The notes under the pieces are model-generated. The model saw nothing but the letters and a program-made list of their open reading frames with translations, ran no database searches and was not told the origin of the DNA. Positions 9,114-16,815 of a DNA stretch of 20,752 nucleotides are shown here, in pieces. Made by a program: the position numbers and the translations under genes. This DNA comes from CAYRDK01 sp043819345 (GTDB lineage Bacteria > Omnitrophota > Gorgyraeia > Velamenicoccales > Velamenicoccaceae), in NCBI GenBank assembly GCA_043819345.1, contig JBDREX010000004.1, forward strand, positions 1 through 20,752, given 5' to 3'. How positions within the stretch are numbered: the first letter of the stretch is position 1; each line of letters starts with the position of its first letter.

Positions 9114-9962
9114 TCATACATTCACCTTACTAAACATTCTGATCATATACATTCCCACAAGCTCTGAAATCACCGCATATACCATAAGTCCGCGGCCCAA
9201 AGGCGAACTCAGCATAATGTCAAAATAATTCGGATTAAAAGAGACCACCAGGATCGCAAAACCAATCGGCAACCCGGACATAACAATCCCCTGAATCTTG
9301 CCCTGCATACTCAATGTTTTAACACTGTCGCCTAATTTGATCTTGGCACGAATCGTCGCTATCAACCTGCCGAACAAAAGCGTAATATCGCCGCCTGTTT
9401 CACGCGCCACAAGAATGGCGGTGGTTAAAAGGTTTAACTCTTCCGAAGGCATTCGTTTGTTCAGATTTTCAAATGATTCTTCCAAAGCGATCCCCATCTT
9501 ATTTTCTCTCAAAATCAAACCAAATTCCTGGCTAATAGGCGACGGCAACTCTTCAACCAACGCCTCTATGGCTTGTAATAAACTCAATCCTCCTTTTAAA
9601 CAGCTGGACAAAATCATTAAACCATCCGTAATTTGCGCGCAAAATTTCGCTTTTCTGGCCAAAACAAGATTTTTAACGATCAAAACAGGAATAGCAAAAC
9701 CGATGCCCAGGCCAATCAAAAGCCCCATCAAACTACGCGTCACAAGCAATCCAACCAAACCCACCAAAAGAGGTGAAGCAACATTAAGGATAAATAGTTT
9801 TTGAGGATCCATATCCAAAAACATCTCTTTTAGCCTGGTTTTTTGCATAGCTATACCATGAACCCGCCACGTATAAAACCGGTCCCAAAGGACAGGCACC
9901 AATTGGTATCCTAAAATCCCTATGGAAGAAAACAAAAATATAAAAATCATTATTTTCATCAT
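9114..9962 (-). CDS. tadB: TadB-like inner-membrane platform protein (type II secretion F domain)
   Basis: A 282-residue polytopic membrane protein. It has an N-terminal helix (residues 3-23), a hydrophobic pair at about 56-98, a T2SSF domain with CLKGGLSLLQAIEALVEELP and ILVARETGGDITLLFGRLIA, the conserved LSMQGKIQGIVMSGLPIGFA stretch, and a final helix. These are hallmarks of TadB, the partner of TadC in the Tad export platform. The ATG at 9962 follows GGAG at good spacing and lies 15 nt after the preceding prepilin gene, so co-transcription is expected. The tadB-tadC order is that of classical Tad clusters. No TadA ATPase lies next to it, which is unusual. Confidence 0.93.
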   Translation of the reverse strand: MMKIMIFIFLFSSIGILGYQLVPVLWDRFYTWRVHGIAMQKTRLKEMFLDMDPQKLFILNVASPLLVGLVGLLVTRSLMGLLIGLGIGFAIPVLIVKNLVLARKAKFCAQITDGLMILSSCLKGGLSLLQAIEALVEELPSPISQEFGLILRENKMGIALEESFENLNKRMPSEELNLLTTAILVARETGGDITLLFGRLIATIRAKIKLGDSVKTLSMQGKIQGIVMSGLPIGFAILVVSFNPNYFDIMLSSPLGRGLMVYAVISELVGMYMIRMFSKVNV

Positions 9963-9977
9963 AACCGGCTCCGCTTC

Positions 9978-10193
9978 CTAATGGTTAACAATGGTCGTTC
10001 TATGCGCCCCTTCCGGAGCATACTGCCTGCCAAAACCCAAACTATCTCCCGCCTCGCGCCACTTATAGCTTATGGCCCTTCTTAAAAAAATCTGCATAGA
10101 CATGAGAACCGCAACCAAAACCACAAGCAACAAAGCATACTCTAAGATTGTAACCCCGTTTCTCCTCGCTATAGTTCGGCTATTCTGCAACAT
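9978..10193 (-). CDS. Flp-type prepilin (class III signal peptide), separate from the main array
   Basis: A 71-residue protein with a 13-residue basic leader ending RRNG, then VTILEYALLLVV and a hydrophobic helix through LRRAIS. The Gly(-1)/Glu(+5) arrangement is that cleaved by TadV/archaeal-type prepilin peptidases, and the helix is the Flp assembly domain. The first mature residue is Val rather than the Gln found in all the other prepilins here. AGGAGA six nt before ATG supports the start, which lies 9 nt after the lipoprotein stop. The motif LGFGRQYAPEG resembles the IG-Q-Y/F-x-P segments of the prepilins starting at 15777 and 14857. It is the only Flp-like gene placed next to the platform genes, so it may be a minor or priming pilin (inference). 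Confidence 0.85.
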   Translation of the reverse strand: MLQNSRTIARRNGVTILEYALLLVVLVAVLMSMQIFLRRAISYKWREAGDSLGFGRQYAPEGAHRTTIVNH

Positions 10194-10202
10194 CGTCGTC
10201 TC

Positions 10203-10676
10203 CTACTTCTTACCAAAAAATAGTTCCGGATCGGTAACCTGCATCAGTTTTATTTCTACTAATTTCCTGCTCCCGTTTTCGTGCTTTATGACAAACAAAA
10301 GAGCAAATTTTTTATCAGGCGTATTAGCGCTTACAACACTTAGATCCGGCTCGACACTTCCATAAAAATGCCAATCTTTAAAACTTTTCAGACTGCCTCC
10401 ACGATCGGCAAAAGCTAATCTAAACCCTTCTACAAATGCCTTTTCATAATATTCTTTTTCCTGATCGTTGAGTAATCTCTGGTACTCCCCGCCAATATCG
10501 CGTTCCAGCATTCTCAAAGATGGCCAATCAATCATTTTTGTGACAGAATAAACGCCCTTAGCAAGTAAAGTCATAATGCTGCGCGCAAACTGCACATCTT
10601 GCGTCTGTGAACAGCCAGAAAAAAAACAGCTCAAGAGAAAAACTAAACCAATAATTTTCAACTGTTTTGTCCGCAT
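10203..10676 (-). CDS. Small predicted lipoprotein of the pilus cluster
   Basis: A 157-residue protein with a lipoprotein signal peptide: basic start (MRTKQLK), hydrophobic core, and lipobox F-S-G-C with Cys22. Ser follows Cys, so sorting to the outer membrane is possible in a diderm. The mature part is soluble and mixed alpha/beta, ending DPELFFGKK; I do not recognise a family. The ATG follows AGGTGAGG at good spacing and lies 18 nt after the TadG-like stop, so it is in the operon. A pilotin-like or outer-membrane accessory role, as for TadD/RcpB-class proteins, fits the position, but no sequence evidence shows it. Confidence 0.8.
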   Translation of the reverse strand: MRTKQLKIIGLVFLLSCFFSGCSQTQDVQFARSIMTLLAKGVYSVTKMIDWPSLRMLERDIGGEYQRLLNDQEKEYYEKAFVEGFRLAFADRGGSLKSFKDWHFYGSVEPDLSVVSANTPDKKFALLFVIKHENGSRKLVEIKLMQVTDPELFFGKK

Positions 10677-10694
10677 TTAAAGCCTCACCTGTTA

Positions 10695-12872
10695 TCACTC
10701 CGCTGTTTTTACCAACTTCAAATAATCATAGCTATAGGCCGCCCTTGCAATTTTTGTAATCCCTTTTGCAAACGGGTTCCAAAACCCCAGCACTCCTAAA
10801 TCATGTTTCTCGTCTATTCTTTCAACTTTCACCCAGCACCTTGAACCATTGTCGCTATAATCCCTGAGTTCCATGCACTTTTTCCCCTTAAACCAGTTGC
10901 CATATTTTGTTTTTTTCAGATGGGGGACTTTAAAATTTCCTGTGCCAACTTTTACAATATGGTGCCCTCTGGTATCGTTCCATTCATATTGTGCCGGATT
11001 CATACCTCCCAAATCCGCAACATTCAATCCATTGCCAACCGGCGCGGAATAGATTGAGTTATAAAGGTTCCTGATAAGACTGTTAAGGCCGTTAACATCT
11101 CCAAGTGTCCATTCCAACTCTAATACATCTCCATAAAATTGATCAAACGCATCTACGCGTTTTTTTGTAACAGTGCAAGAGTTTTCCCCATACCGGCAAG
11201 GAAAAGACAAAACAGCATCCTCGTCATTGGGATCCTGCACACACTCCGGCAGAGTTTTCACAACCGCTAAAGTTTCCGCACGCCATTTTTTCATTTCCGC
11301 GATATATTTTTCAAGCGTAAAATAAATGGATTCCGGAGCAACACGGCTGTCACCGAGATCCACAAAAAAATCCAACCAGCCTCCCCACGTCTCTGCCCTG
11401 TCATTTTTGTCTGTTTTATCCAGCTCAATCAACCATTCTCTGACTTCTCTAAGCTCTTCTCTGAGGCCATCCACCGGATCAAAACCCGCAGGGCCCTCGC
11501 ACGAATCCTCACCACAGCTCTCCGCCGAAGCCTGAAGCGCTGCTAATGTCGGGCCAGGCTCCCAAAAACTCAAATCATAACCGGCGTTCTCCAGGCCCCG
11601 CGCCAACTTTGCGATAGAACCATCATTGCCGGCGTTTTCTATAATTTCTTCATGACACTCCGTGCGTAGCACTATACCGAAAGGGCCAAGAATGTCTTCA
11701 CAAACCACATGATACCGATAATCTTCTGTTTCTAAGGTGCCCGGGTGGTGAGAAAAAAATGTCCCGCCCTCTATCTCTTCCCAGGTATCTCGGCCGTCAC
11801 ACAATTGAAAAAATAAACTTTGATAAAACCTGGTCATATCAAAAAACCCATTGATCGGCGTAATAACATCTCCCACTAAAGTTCCAAAATAATTCAACCT
11901 GTTAAAAACCCATATCTGAAAATTGGAAACAAGCTCCGATGTATTTGTATTCAAATTGGAATCAACCGCGTCAGCCGACATATTCGGATCATCAACAACC
12001 TGGCTCAACGCTGTCATAAAAGCAGACTCGCGCATACGGTCTTTTTCGTTCATATTCGCCATCATCTCAACAAAAAGATCAATCTGTTTTTCCGCAACCT
12101 TTTCCTGAACGTGCTGATTATAGCCTGCGGAAGCTAAGCACAAAGCCCCCTGAAGCATCAAACCTCCGCTCATAGGTACCGACATGACAGCTGCGCCCCC
12201 TCCAACCCCTGTCAAAGTCGCGCCAGCGGGAACAGCCATTGCTCCCTCGGCCGTCCCAATTGTTGCCCCCTCCGAAAAAACAAGAGTGTCACCCGCTCCA
12301 ACTACACCCTCGCTCACTCCTGTCGCCGTTGTCGTAGTTGGCAACGCGATACATATCGACCCGATAGCCGCGCCAATACACGCCCCCTGAAAAGCCCCCT
12401 GCCAAGCGCCCGTACCAGCATATGCTCCTCCAATAGCGCCTCCAACCGCGCCAGCAAGTATGCACATGGCAAGAAAAACCAATTTCGCCGAAGCTATCGC
12501 CCCAGACCCACACGTAACAACGAAAATAACAATAGCCACAATAATACAAACAATAGCAATAATAATCGCAGCCGCACCGCTGGGATTACAAGCTTTCGTA
12601 TAGGACGTGTCCTTAGCTTCAGAATTTTTTAATCCATGCGCGAGCTGTCGTGCTTTCGTTGATAATTGCGAAGCCAAAGAAAGCGTTGCCGCGTCCGTAG
12701 CATTGGCGATGCGCGTAGACATCAAGGAAGTTTCGCCAATGTTCATTGTCACCATGACAAAAATCAACAGAACCACCGTCAGCATAATCAAAAGAGTGGC
12801 GATTTGCCCTCTAGGATTGCCAACCTTCCATAAATTCCTAAAAGAGGTTAAGCGCTTCATACCCCGAATCAT
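10695..12872 (-). CDS. Large TadG-like pilus-associated membrane protein
   Basis: A 725-residue protein whose first 80 residues match the TadG/TadE-like N-terminal region: NPRGQ, a hydrophobic helix, then MNIGETSLMSTRIANATDAATLSLAS. This corresponds to the family's D-x-G ... R-x-x-L-Q-N-A-A-D-A-A-A signature. A second very hydrophobic helix follows at about 99-125, then a Gly/Ala-rich glycine-zipper-like stretch (AGAVGGAIGGAYAG..., about 125-180). The remaining 500 or so residues are soluble, cysteine-containing and presumably exported. No von Willebrand A motif is evident, unlike many TadG proteins. I choose the ATG at 12872 because AAGGGGG precedes it at nine nt, giving a 35-nt overlap with the upstream TadE-like gene. 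An upstream ATG at 12959 would add 29 residues and overlap more; 12860 is also possible. Confidence 0.8.
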   Translation of the reverse strand: MIRGMKRLTSFRNLWKVGNPRGQIATLLIMLTVVLLIFVMVTMNIGETSLMSTRIANATDAATLSLASQLSTKARQLAHGLKNSEAKDTSYTKACNPSGAAAIIIAIVCIIVAIVIFVVTCGSGAIASAKLVFLAMCILAGAVGGAIGGAYAGTGAWQGAFQGACIGAAIGSICIALPTTTTATGVSEGVVGAGDTLVFSEGATIGTAEGAMAVPAGATLTGVGGGAAVMSVPMSGGLMLQGALCLASAGYNQHVQEKVAEKQIDLFVEMMANMNEKDRMRESAFMTALSQVVDDPNMSADAVDSNLNTNTSELVSNFQIWVFNRLNYFGTLVGDVITPINGFFDMTRFYQSLFFQLCDGRDTWEEIEGGTFFSHHPGTLETEDYRYHVVCEDILGPFGIVLRTECHEEIIENAGNDGSIAKLARGLENAGYDLSFWEPGPTLAALQASAESCGEDSCEGPAGFDPVDGLREELREVREWLIELDKTDKNDRAETWGGWLDFFVDLGDSRVAPESIYFTLEKYIAEMKKWRAETLAVVKTLPECVQDPNDEDAVLSFPCRYGENSCTVTKKRVDAFDQFYGDVLELEWTLGDVNGLNSLIRNLYNSIYSAPVGNGLNVADLGGMNPAQYEWNDTRGHHIVKVGTGNFKVPHLKKTKYGNWFKGKKCMELRDYSDNGSRCWVKVERIDEKHDLGVLGFWNPFAKGITKIARAAYSYDYLKLVKTAE

Positions 12873-13125
12873 CAACCTGCACCCCCTTTGTAGCAGACTG
12901 GTCATAAATATTGACCCTTTCATGCGCCGCACTACCAGCCGCAACACGCGATTGCTCATAAGCCACCTGGCGCATCACCAATCTGCCATTAAGCCAAACA
13001 AATATCTTTATAGCACCAACAATCAACATCGCCACCAAAATTAACGCGGCTGACAACTCTAACGAAGCCTGCCCCAAACCTGACAAATTCCAACCCCTGT
13101 TTTCTGTTTTCTGTCTTCTGCCCAC
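12838..13125 (-). CDS. Small TadE-like minor pseudopilin
   Basis: A 95-residue TadE-like protein: basic leader ending GLG, then QASLELSAALILVAMLIVGAIKIFV, followed by QVAYEQSRVAAGSAA, which fits the AAR-type segment after the helix in TadE proteins. Gly(-1) and Glu(+5) mark a prepilin-peptidase site. I favour GTG at 13125: AAAAGGA lies seven nt upstream, just after the stop of the preceding gene at 13143. An in-frame ATG at 13161 would add 12 residues, overlap that gene and lack a ribosome site. The leader is encoded by an ACAGAAA-type simple repeat, which may explain its odd RRQKTENRG sequence. It overlaps the TadG-like gene downstream. Confidence 0.8.
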   Translation of the reverse strand: MGRRQKTENRGWNLSGLGQASLELSAALILVAMLIVGAIKIFVWLNGRLVMRQVAYEQSRVAAGSAAHERVNIYDQSATKGVQVDDSGYEALNLF

Positions 13126-13142
13126 AAAATCATCCTTTTTCT

Positions 13143-14483
13143 TTACTTTTCCGTCTTCCATGTCTGATCAATACTGCCTTTATCCACAGAAATATACTCG
13201 TAAGGGTTCACATTATCTGTAAACTTGTAAGCGTCGTCATAAACTATTTCCCTACCAGCATTCACTCCTGTAGTAATCAAATTTTCATTAACTAAAAATC
13301 CTCGCTCTGTTGCATCCGACCAACTAGCCGACTCGGTTGTTTCGATACTGCCCGCTTTTTCAACCTTCCGATAAGATGCATCCCGCATACTTTCCGCCGT
13401 CATAGTTGTCTGCAAACCTAAAGCTTGTGTCGTAGGCGAAACATCCCTAAACAGCTCATTCAAAACAGGAAAAACCGGCGACAAACAACTCGCGTCTCCT
13501 GCGGCACAATACCAATAATCCGCGTACCAAGCACCGCCAACACTCATGTTATAGCCCTTTTTTGCCTTTGTCTTTTGGTTAGGCGGATTCATTTCGGCAT
13601 TACAATAATCTGCGCAATTCGTATGACAGTCAGACGGATTCTTAGCATATGGACACGTTTTTCGGCAATCCGTTGTGCAATAATTTACATCAACAATTTT
13701 CCGGGCAACATCATAACACGTCGTATAATCGCTCAAATTGCCCACACAGGGATCAACAATTCTCACCTGGTCAATAACGTATTGTGTACAAACCCACACC
13801 GGCACACTATCCTCCCCGCCGCCACTCGATCCGTCCTGCCAGTATCCCGTTAAACAAGTCCTGTCCGGCCTGTATTTTTCCTCGTCGTATTCGCCGCTAG
13901 GGTTAATAGGCTCCCAACCACCACCTTTTTTACCCAAAATCGTCCCATAAATCATGCTATATTTTTGAAGACGATTTTCATCTGCCGCCGCCATACCAAA
14001 TTCCCCTTCTTCACGCAAATTATATTCCATGCGCCATCCAGCATTATTAAAAACAAGCCTTTGGGGCGCGGCTGACACTCCATTCTCCCTGGTCGTCTGC
14101 ACGTCATAAACAATCGGCGACAAAGAAGCCGCTGATTCCGCCAAAGCATCCATCTCATTGGTGCGCGTAACACTGGCAGACGTTACAACGGGCGCTACTG
14201 AGCCAATCCCTAAAGCTTCCGCCGCATCCGGAACATGCTTATCTTGAATCTTCATGTAGGTTGCCGAACCTTGATCTGGATCCGCAGCTATTTTCATAGC
14301 CGTTCGAAAAGTTTCCATTTGGGCTTTTTGCATGTAGTCGTACTTCAGCCCGTAGCTAACCAATACGGCCAGAATCATTAAAAAAATAGCCCCAAAAATA
14401 GACAGTTCAATCATGGCCTGGCCCGAACATCTCCAGTGACTCAACAAGCTGTCAAAAACATCTTTCCATTCCGGAATCCCCAT
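13143..14483 (-). CDS. TadE-like pseudopilin with large cysteine-rich exported domain
   Basis: A 446-residue protein. The N terminus carries a prepilin-like site: leader ending CSG (Gly21), then QAMIELSIFGAIFLMILAVLVSYGLKYDYMQKA, as in TadE proteins. The exported part has 12 cysteines, six of them clustered at about 268-294 (NYCTTDCRKTC, PSDCHTNCADYC), and single or paired ones before and after (RTCLTG, VWVCTQ, DPCVG, TTCYD, YWYCAAGDASC). An even count suggests a disulfide-stabilised module. TadE proteins are usually under 200 residues, so the ectodomain is a large addition, perhaps a tip adhesin (inference). GGGAGGA nine nt before ATG supports the start, and the gene begins directly after the preceding prepilin's stop. 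Confidence 0.82.
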   Translation of the reverse strand: MGIPEWKDVFDSLLSHWRCSGQAMIELSIFGAIFLMILAVLVSYGLKYDYMQKAQMETFRTAMKIAADPDQGSATYMKIQDKHVPDAAEALGIGSVAPVVTSASVTRTNEMDALAESAASLSPIVYDVQTTRENGVSAAPQRLVFNNAGWRMEYNLREEGEFGMAAADENRLQKYSMIYGTILGKKGGGWEPINPSGEYDEEKYRPDRTCLTGYWQDGSSGGGEDSVPVWVCTQYVIDQVRIVDPCVGNLSDYTTCYDVARKIVDVNYCTTDCRKTCPYAKNPSDCHTNCADYCNAEMNPPNQKTKAKKGYNMSVGGAWYADYWYCAAGDASCLSPVFPVLNELFRDVSPTTQALGLQTTMTAESMRDASYRKVEKAGSIETTESASWSDATERGFLVNENLITTGVNAGREIVYDDAYKFTDNVNPYEYISVDKGSIDQTWKTEK

Positions 14484-14485
14484 GA

Positions 14486-14857
14486 CTACTCATCCTCCCT
14501 GGGTATTTCTATAAAACCACCGACTTCTTCATAGCCGGCACGCACCGAATTATCATAGTGCGTTTGCATTTCAATAGTCGTTACAAGCCTGTTTTCAATC
14601 TGGCCCGAAACGGGATTCGTATATAACTGCCGAGATGCCACCGTCGTTGTCGTCGTATTCGAAACATGATTTATCGAAAAATCTGAGACCGTATCGCCTG
14701 GATCATATTGTTGTCCAATGGCATCAACACTATCTCTCACCCTGCCAGCGATACCGCGCCTCAAATAAGCCTGCATAGCCAAAAAAGCAATAACAATCGC
14801 CAAAAGCAAAATAGCCGTTTCCAAAACCGTTTGTCCTTTTTGACGACAAAACATCAT
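14486..14857 (-). CDS. Flp-type prepilin, array member 10
   Basis: A 123-residue prepilin with an 8-residue leader (MMFCRQKG), then QTVLETAILLLAIVIAFLAM and YLRRGIAGRVRDSVD. Glu is at +5, but Thr replaces the Tyr that follows it in every other Flp-like protein here. The mature tail includes IGQQYDPGDTVSD and a threonine run (SNTTTTTV), then an acidic end. The ATG at 14857 has AAAAGGGG six nt upstream. A further ATG at 14875 has its AGG too close, and the open frame extends to 15067 by chance over the upstream gene. It belongs to the long Y-x-(K/R)RG subgroup, likely surface-exposed structural pilins. Confidence 0.85.
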   Translation of the reverse strand: MMFCRQKGQTVLETAILLLAIVIAFLAMQAYLRRGIAGRVRDSVDAIGQQYDPGDTVSDFSINHVSNTTTTTVASRQLYTNPVSGQIENRLVTTIEMQTHYDNSVRAGYEEVGGFIEIPREDE

Positions 14858-14891
14858 TTTCAACCCCTTTTTCATACCTTGCACCCAACAA

Positions 14892-15413
14892 CTATTCCGT
14901 ACCCTCCGGAAAAAAAATCTGCCCACTCGTAATCGATGTGTGTCCTGCCGCATTTGACACAGAATTCGATACATAACGCACAGCACCCGCAGATGACGCC
15001 TGAACTCTTGACGCATCATGAACAACGGCATCAGAGCTTGTGTTTGAACCCTGCAGCTCTCTGTCATCTAATAGCGGAGCGCTATTAATCTGCGGCCCAA
15101 TGTCAGTATCAACCTGCTGCTTAATCACCGCCTCTAATCCGCGCTTCACATACACATACATCATCGTCAAACCCACAGAAAGCACAGTGACTAAAACCGC
15201 GTACTCTGCAATATGTTGCCCTCTTTTCTTCCATATGTTACGTTCGCTGCATTTCGATGCCCATGCACTTAACTTTGCCGTAAAACTTTCAAAAAAATTC
15301 TCTTTAAATTCATGATGGCAAGCACGACAACCCGCGCCGGAAAGCTGGAGGCCTCTGCCAACAGCGTGTTGTCGATTTTGATCTGCTTTTATTCTTTTCA
15401 TAATCTCTTTCAT
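14892..15413 (-). CDS. Flp-type prepilin with unusually long leader, array member 9
   Basis: A 173-residue protein in which the prepilin site (KKRG then QHIAEYAVLVTVLSVGLTMMYVYVKRG) is preceded by 65 residues, far longer than the 8-16 typical of most neighbours. No ATG, GTG or TTG occurs in frame nearer the site, and AAGGG lies properly before the ATG at 15413, so this start is the best available. The extra leader contains CRACHHEF, a small Cys/His cluster. The mature tail is rich in Ser, Ala and Asn and ends with FFPEGTE. Either the leader is real, or the 5' end carries an insertion or frameshift; sequence alone does not settle it. Confidence 0.78.
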   Translation of the reverse strand: MKEIMKRIKADQNRQHAVGRGLQLSGAGCRACHHEFKENFFESFTAKLSAWASKCSERNIWKKRGQHIAEYAVLVTVLSVGLTMMYVYVKRGLEAVIKQQVDTDIGPQINSAPLLDDRELQGSNTSSDAVVHDASRVQASSAGAVRYVSNSVSNAAGHTSITSGQIFFPEGTE

Positions 15414-15459
15414 CTCTATCCCTTCCCGGGACTTGCCACCACGTTAATCACCCAAAGTA

Positions 15460-15777
15460 CTACAATCCCCAATACTCATTTGCCGCTGGCGCAACACTTT
15501 CTGTGCCAGAACGCTGCTGCCACTGATTTGTGATATCAGTCGTTGTGGTATAGCCATCAGATGTTTCTTGGCTTACCGTATAAGTATTCGTAGTCATATT
15601 GGATGTTGTAAAACCAGGAGAAAATTGTTCTCCTATCTGATCAGAAGACTCCCTCATCCTACCTTGGATGCCTCTCTTAAGATAAACTTGCATGGCAATT
15701 AAGGCAGCTATAATTACCACAATTAAAACCGCGTACTCAAGGGTGCTCTGACCTCTTTTCTTCAACATCTTACGCAT
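15460..15777 (-). CDS. Flp-type prepilin, array member 8
   Basis: A 105-residue prepilin with the textbook layout: 9-residue basic leader ending KKRG, then QSTLEYAVLIVVIIAALIAM and VYLKRGIQGRMRESSDQIG. The mature tail carries EQFSPGFTTSN and is rich in Thr and Ser (DGYTTTTDI), a composition common in O-glycosylated fibres. The ATG at 15777 has a perfect AAGGAGGTG about seven nt upstream, one of the strongest ribosome sites here, so high expression is plausible. It is closely related to the members starting at 16176 and 14857. Confidence 0.9.
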   Translation of the reverse strand: MRKMLKKRGQSTLEYAVLIVVIIAALIAMQVYLKRGIQGRMRESSDQIGEQFSPGFTTSNMTTNTYTVSQETSDGYTTTTDITNQWQQRSGTESVAPAANEYWGL

Positions 15778-15819
15778 CTATTTTCACCTCCTTCAAAAAC
15801 ATCGCCCCTTTTACACTGA

Positions 15820-16176
15820 TTAGACATTTCCTTCCATGTAATTCCCATAAACCTGATTACCTGTCCTTGATGTCGTCTGATCGGTAACAGCTCTTGTCAA
15901 ACCTCCGCCCGCCTCCAAAGCCTCTGTCGTAGCTCCGGACTGTGTTGTTGTGAAGTCCGTTGACATATAATACGGCTCATACTGAGACTGCGTAAAAAGG
16001 TTCACACTGGCATCATCATCCGCTGTCTGTGTATAATCAACAGCGTCTTTAATCCTGGCCTGCATGCCACGCCTGATATAAATCTGCATGGCTATTGCCG
16101 CGGCCACGATAACACCGATTAATATCGCGTATTCAGCTGTATTCTGACCTTTTCTATTATTCAACCATCTGTACAT
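15820..16176 (-). CDS. Flp-type prepilin, array member 7
   Basis: A 118-residue prepilin: 10-residue leader ending NRKG, then QNTAEYAILIGVIVAAAIAM and IYIRRGMQARIKDAVDYTQTAD. The tail is acidic, then Thr/Gln/Gly-rich (TDFTTTQSGATTEA) and ends YGNYMEGNV. I start at ATG 16176 because GAGGAGGTG lies eight nt upstream; an earlier in-frame ATG at 16224 would overlap the previous gene's end and has no such site. It belongs to the long-tailed subgroup and is probably a surface-exposed structural or minor pilin. Confidence 0.88.
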   Translation of the reverse strand: MYRWLNNRKGQNTAEYAILIGVIVAAAIAMQIYIRRGMQARIKDAVDYTQTADDDASVNLFTQSQYEPYYMSTDFTTTQSGATTEALEAGGGLTRAVTDQTTSRTGNQVYGNYMEGNV

Positions 16177-16217
16177 TCTGCTAACACCTCCTCTCAAAAA
16201 CTTTTTAAAAACCAGGC

Positions 16218-16493
16218 TTACCACGGCGCAACTGTACCACCCGTCGTGCCACCTGTCGTGCCACCCGTTGTTCCACCCGTTGTTCCGCCACCACCCAGAT
16301 TGATACCACCGCCAACTGTATTCGCAAAATACGAACCACTCGTATTTAAAGCGCCGGCAGCTTCTCCGTACACCCGATTCACAGAGGGCTTAATGAACTG
16401 AGACGCGGCCAAAAGAATCGCCGCAACGATAGCGGTCAAGACGATAACGTATTCCAACGTGCTTTGACCTACTCTGTTTAATGCTTTTCTCAT
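16218..16493 (-). CDS. Flp-type prepilin with Thr/Gly tandem-repeat tail, array member 6
   Basis: A 91-residue prepilin: 9-residue leader ending NRVG, then QSTLEYVIVLTAIVAAILLA and SQFIKPSVNRVYGEAAG. The FI-x-P-x-VNR-x-(Y/F) segment groups it with the member starting at 16793 and, more loosely, the one at 17118. The tail is glycine-rich and ends in repeated TTGG units encoded by a 12-bp tandem repeat, followed by TVAPW. AAGGAGGTG eight nt before ATG 16493 fixes the start; the open frame continues upstream to 16544 without support. The flexible repeat tail may change length by slippage. Confidence 0.9.
   Translation of the reverse strand: MRKALNRVGQSTLEYVIVLTAIVAAILLAASQFIKPSVNRVYGEAAGALNTSGSYFANTVGGGINLGGGGTTGGTTGGTTGGTTGGTVAPW
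16237..16284 (-). repeat. 12-bp in-frame tandem repeat (four copies)
   Basis: Four adjacent 12-bp units (plus strand ccaccc-gtcgtg, ccacct-gtcgtg, then ccaccc-gttgtt twice) encode the TTGG units in the C-terminal tail of the prepilin. The two right-hand units are identical and the others differ at wobble positions, so copy number could change without a frameshift. Confidence 0.9.
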
Positions 16494-16574
16494 CTTCTTG
16501 TCACCTCCTTTTCCTCCAGTTTTTATATCTACAAATGTCGTCATATGTTTTTAGTCCTATTCGATATGTAGTTT

Positions 16575-16793
16575 CTAGTTTTCCTCTGCCACAACTTTTC
16601 CCTGCATTTCCGTGGTCGCATTATCGACAATATTGCTCACGCCATTGAAAAATCTATTGACAGCCGGAGCAATAAACTTTGTAGAAGCGATGATAATAAC
16701 AGCAACCAAGGCCACAAACATCACCGAGTATTCAACGGTTATTTGCGCTTTTTTTTGAAAACCCCCATATTTCTGTTTATCCTGTCTTATCAT
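16575..16793 (-). CDS. Flp-type prepilin with Ala at the cleavage site, array member 5
   Basis: A 72-residue short prepilin: 16-residue leader ending QKKA, then QITVEYSVMFVALVAVIIIAS and TKFIAPAVNRFFNGVSNIVDNATTEMQ. Ala replaces the usual Gly at -1; Glu is at +5. Its tail is minimal, like classical Flp major pilins. It is closely paralogous to the next gene on the right (member 4), sharing MFVALVAVI and an identical 24-bp DNA stretch. AGGAG nine nt upstream (or GGGAG at three) supports ATG 16793. By length and type it could be one of the main structural subunits. Confidence 0.88.
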   Translation of the reverse strand: MIRQDKQKYGGFQKKAQITVEYSVMFVALVAVIIIASTKFIAPAVNRFFNGVSNIVDNATTEMQGKVVAEEN

Positions 16794-16815
16794 AAGCTCC
16801 CGCTCCTCTCTATCA

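Noticed and set aside
12607..13044. A 145-codon plus-strand frame
   Set aside because: It lies antisense over the TadG-like and TadE-like genes, which have family motifs and ribosome sites; it is a shadow frame, as are the other plus-strand frames in the window.
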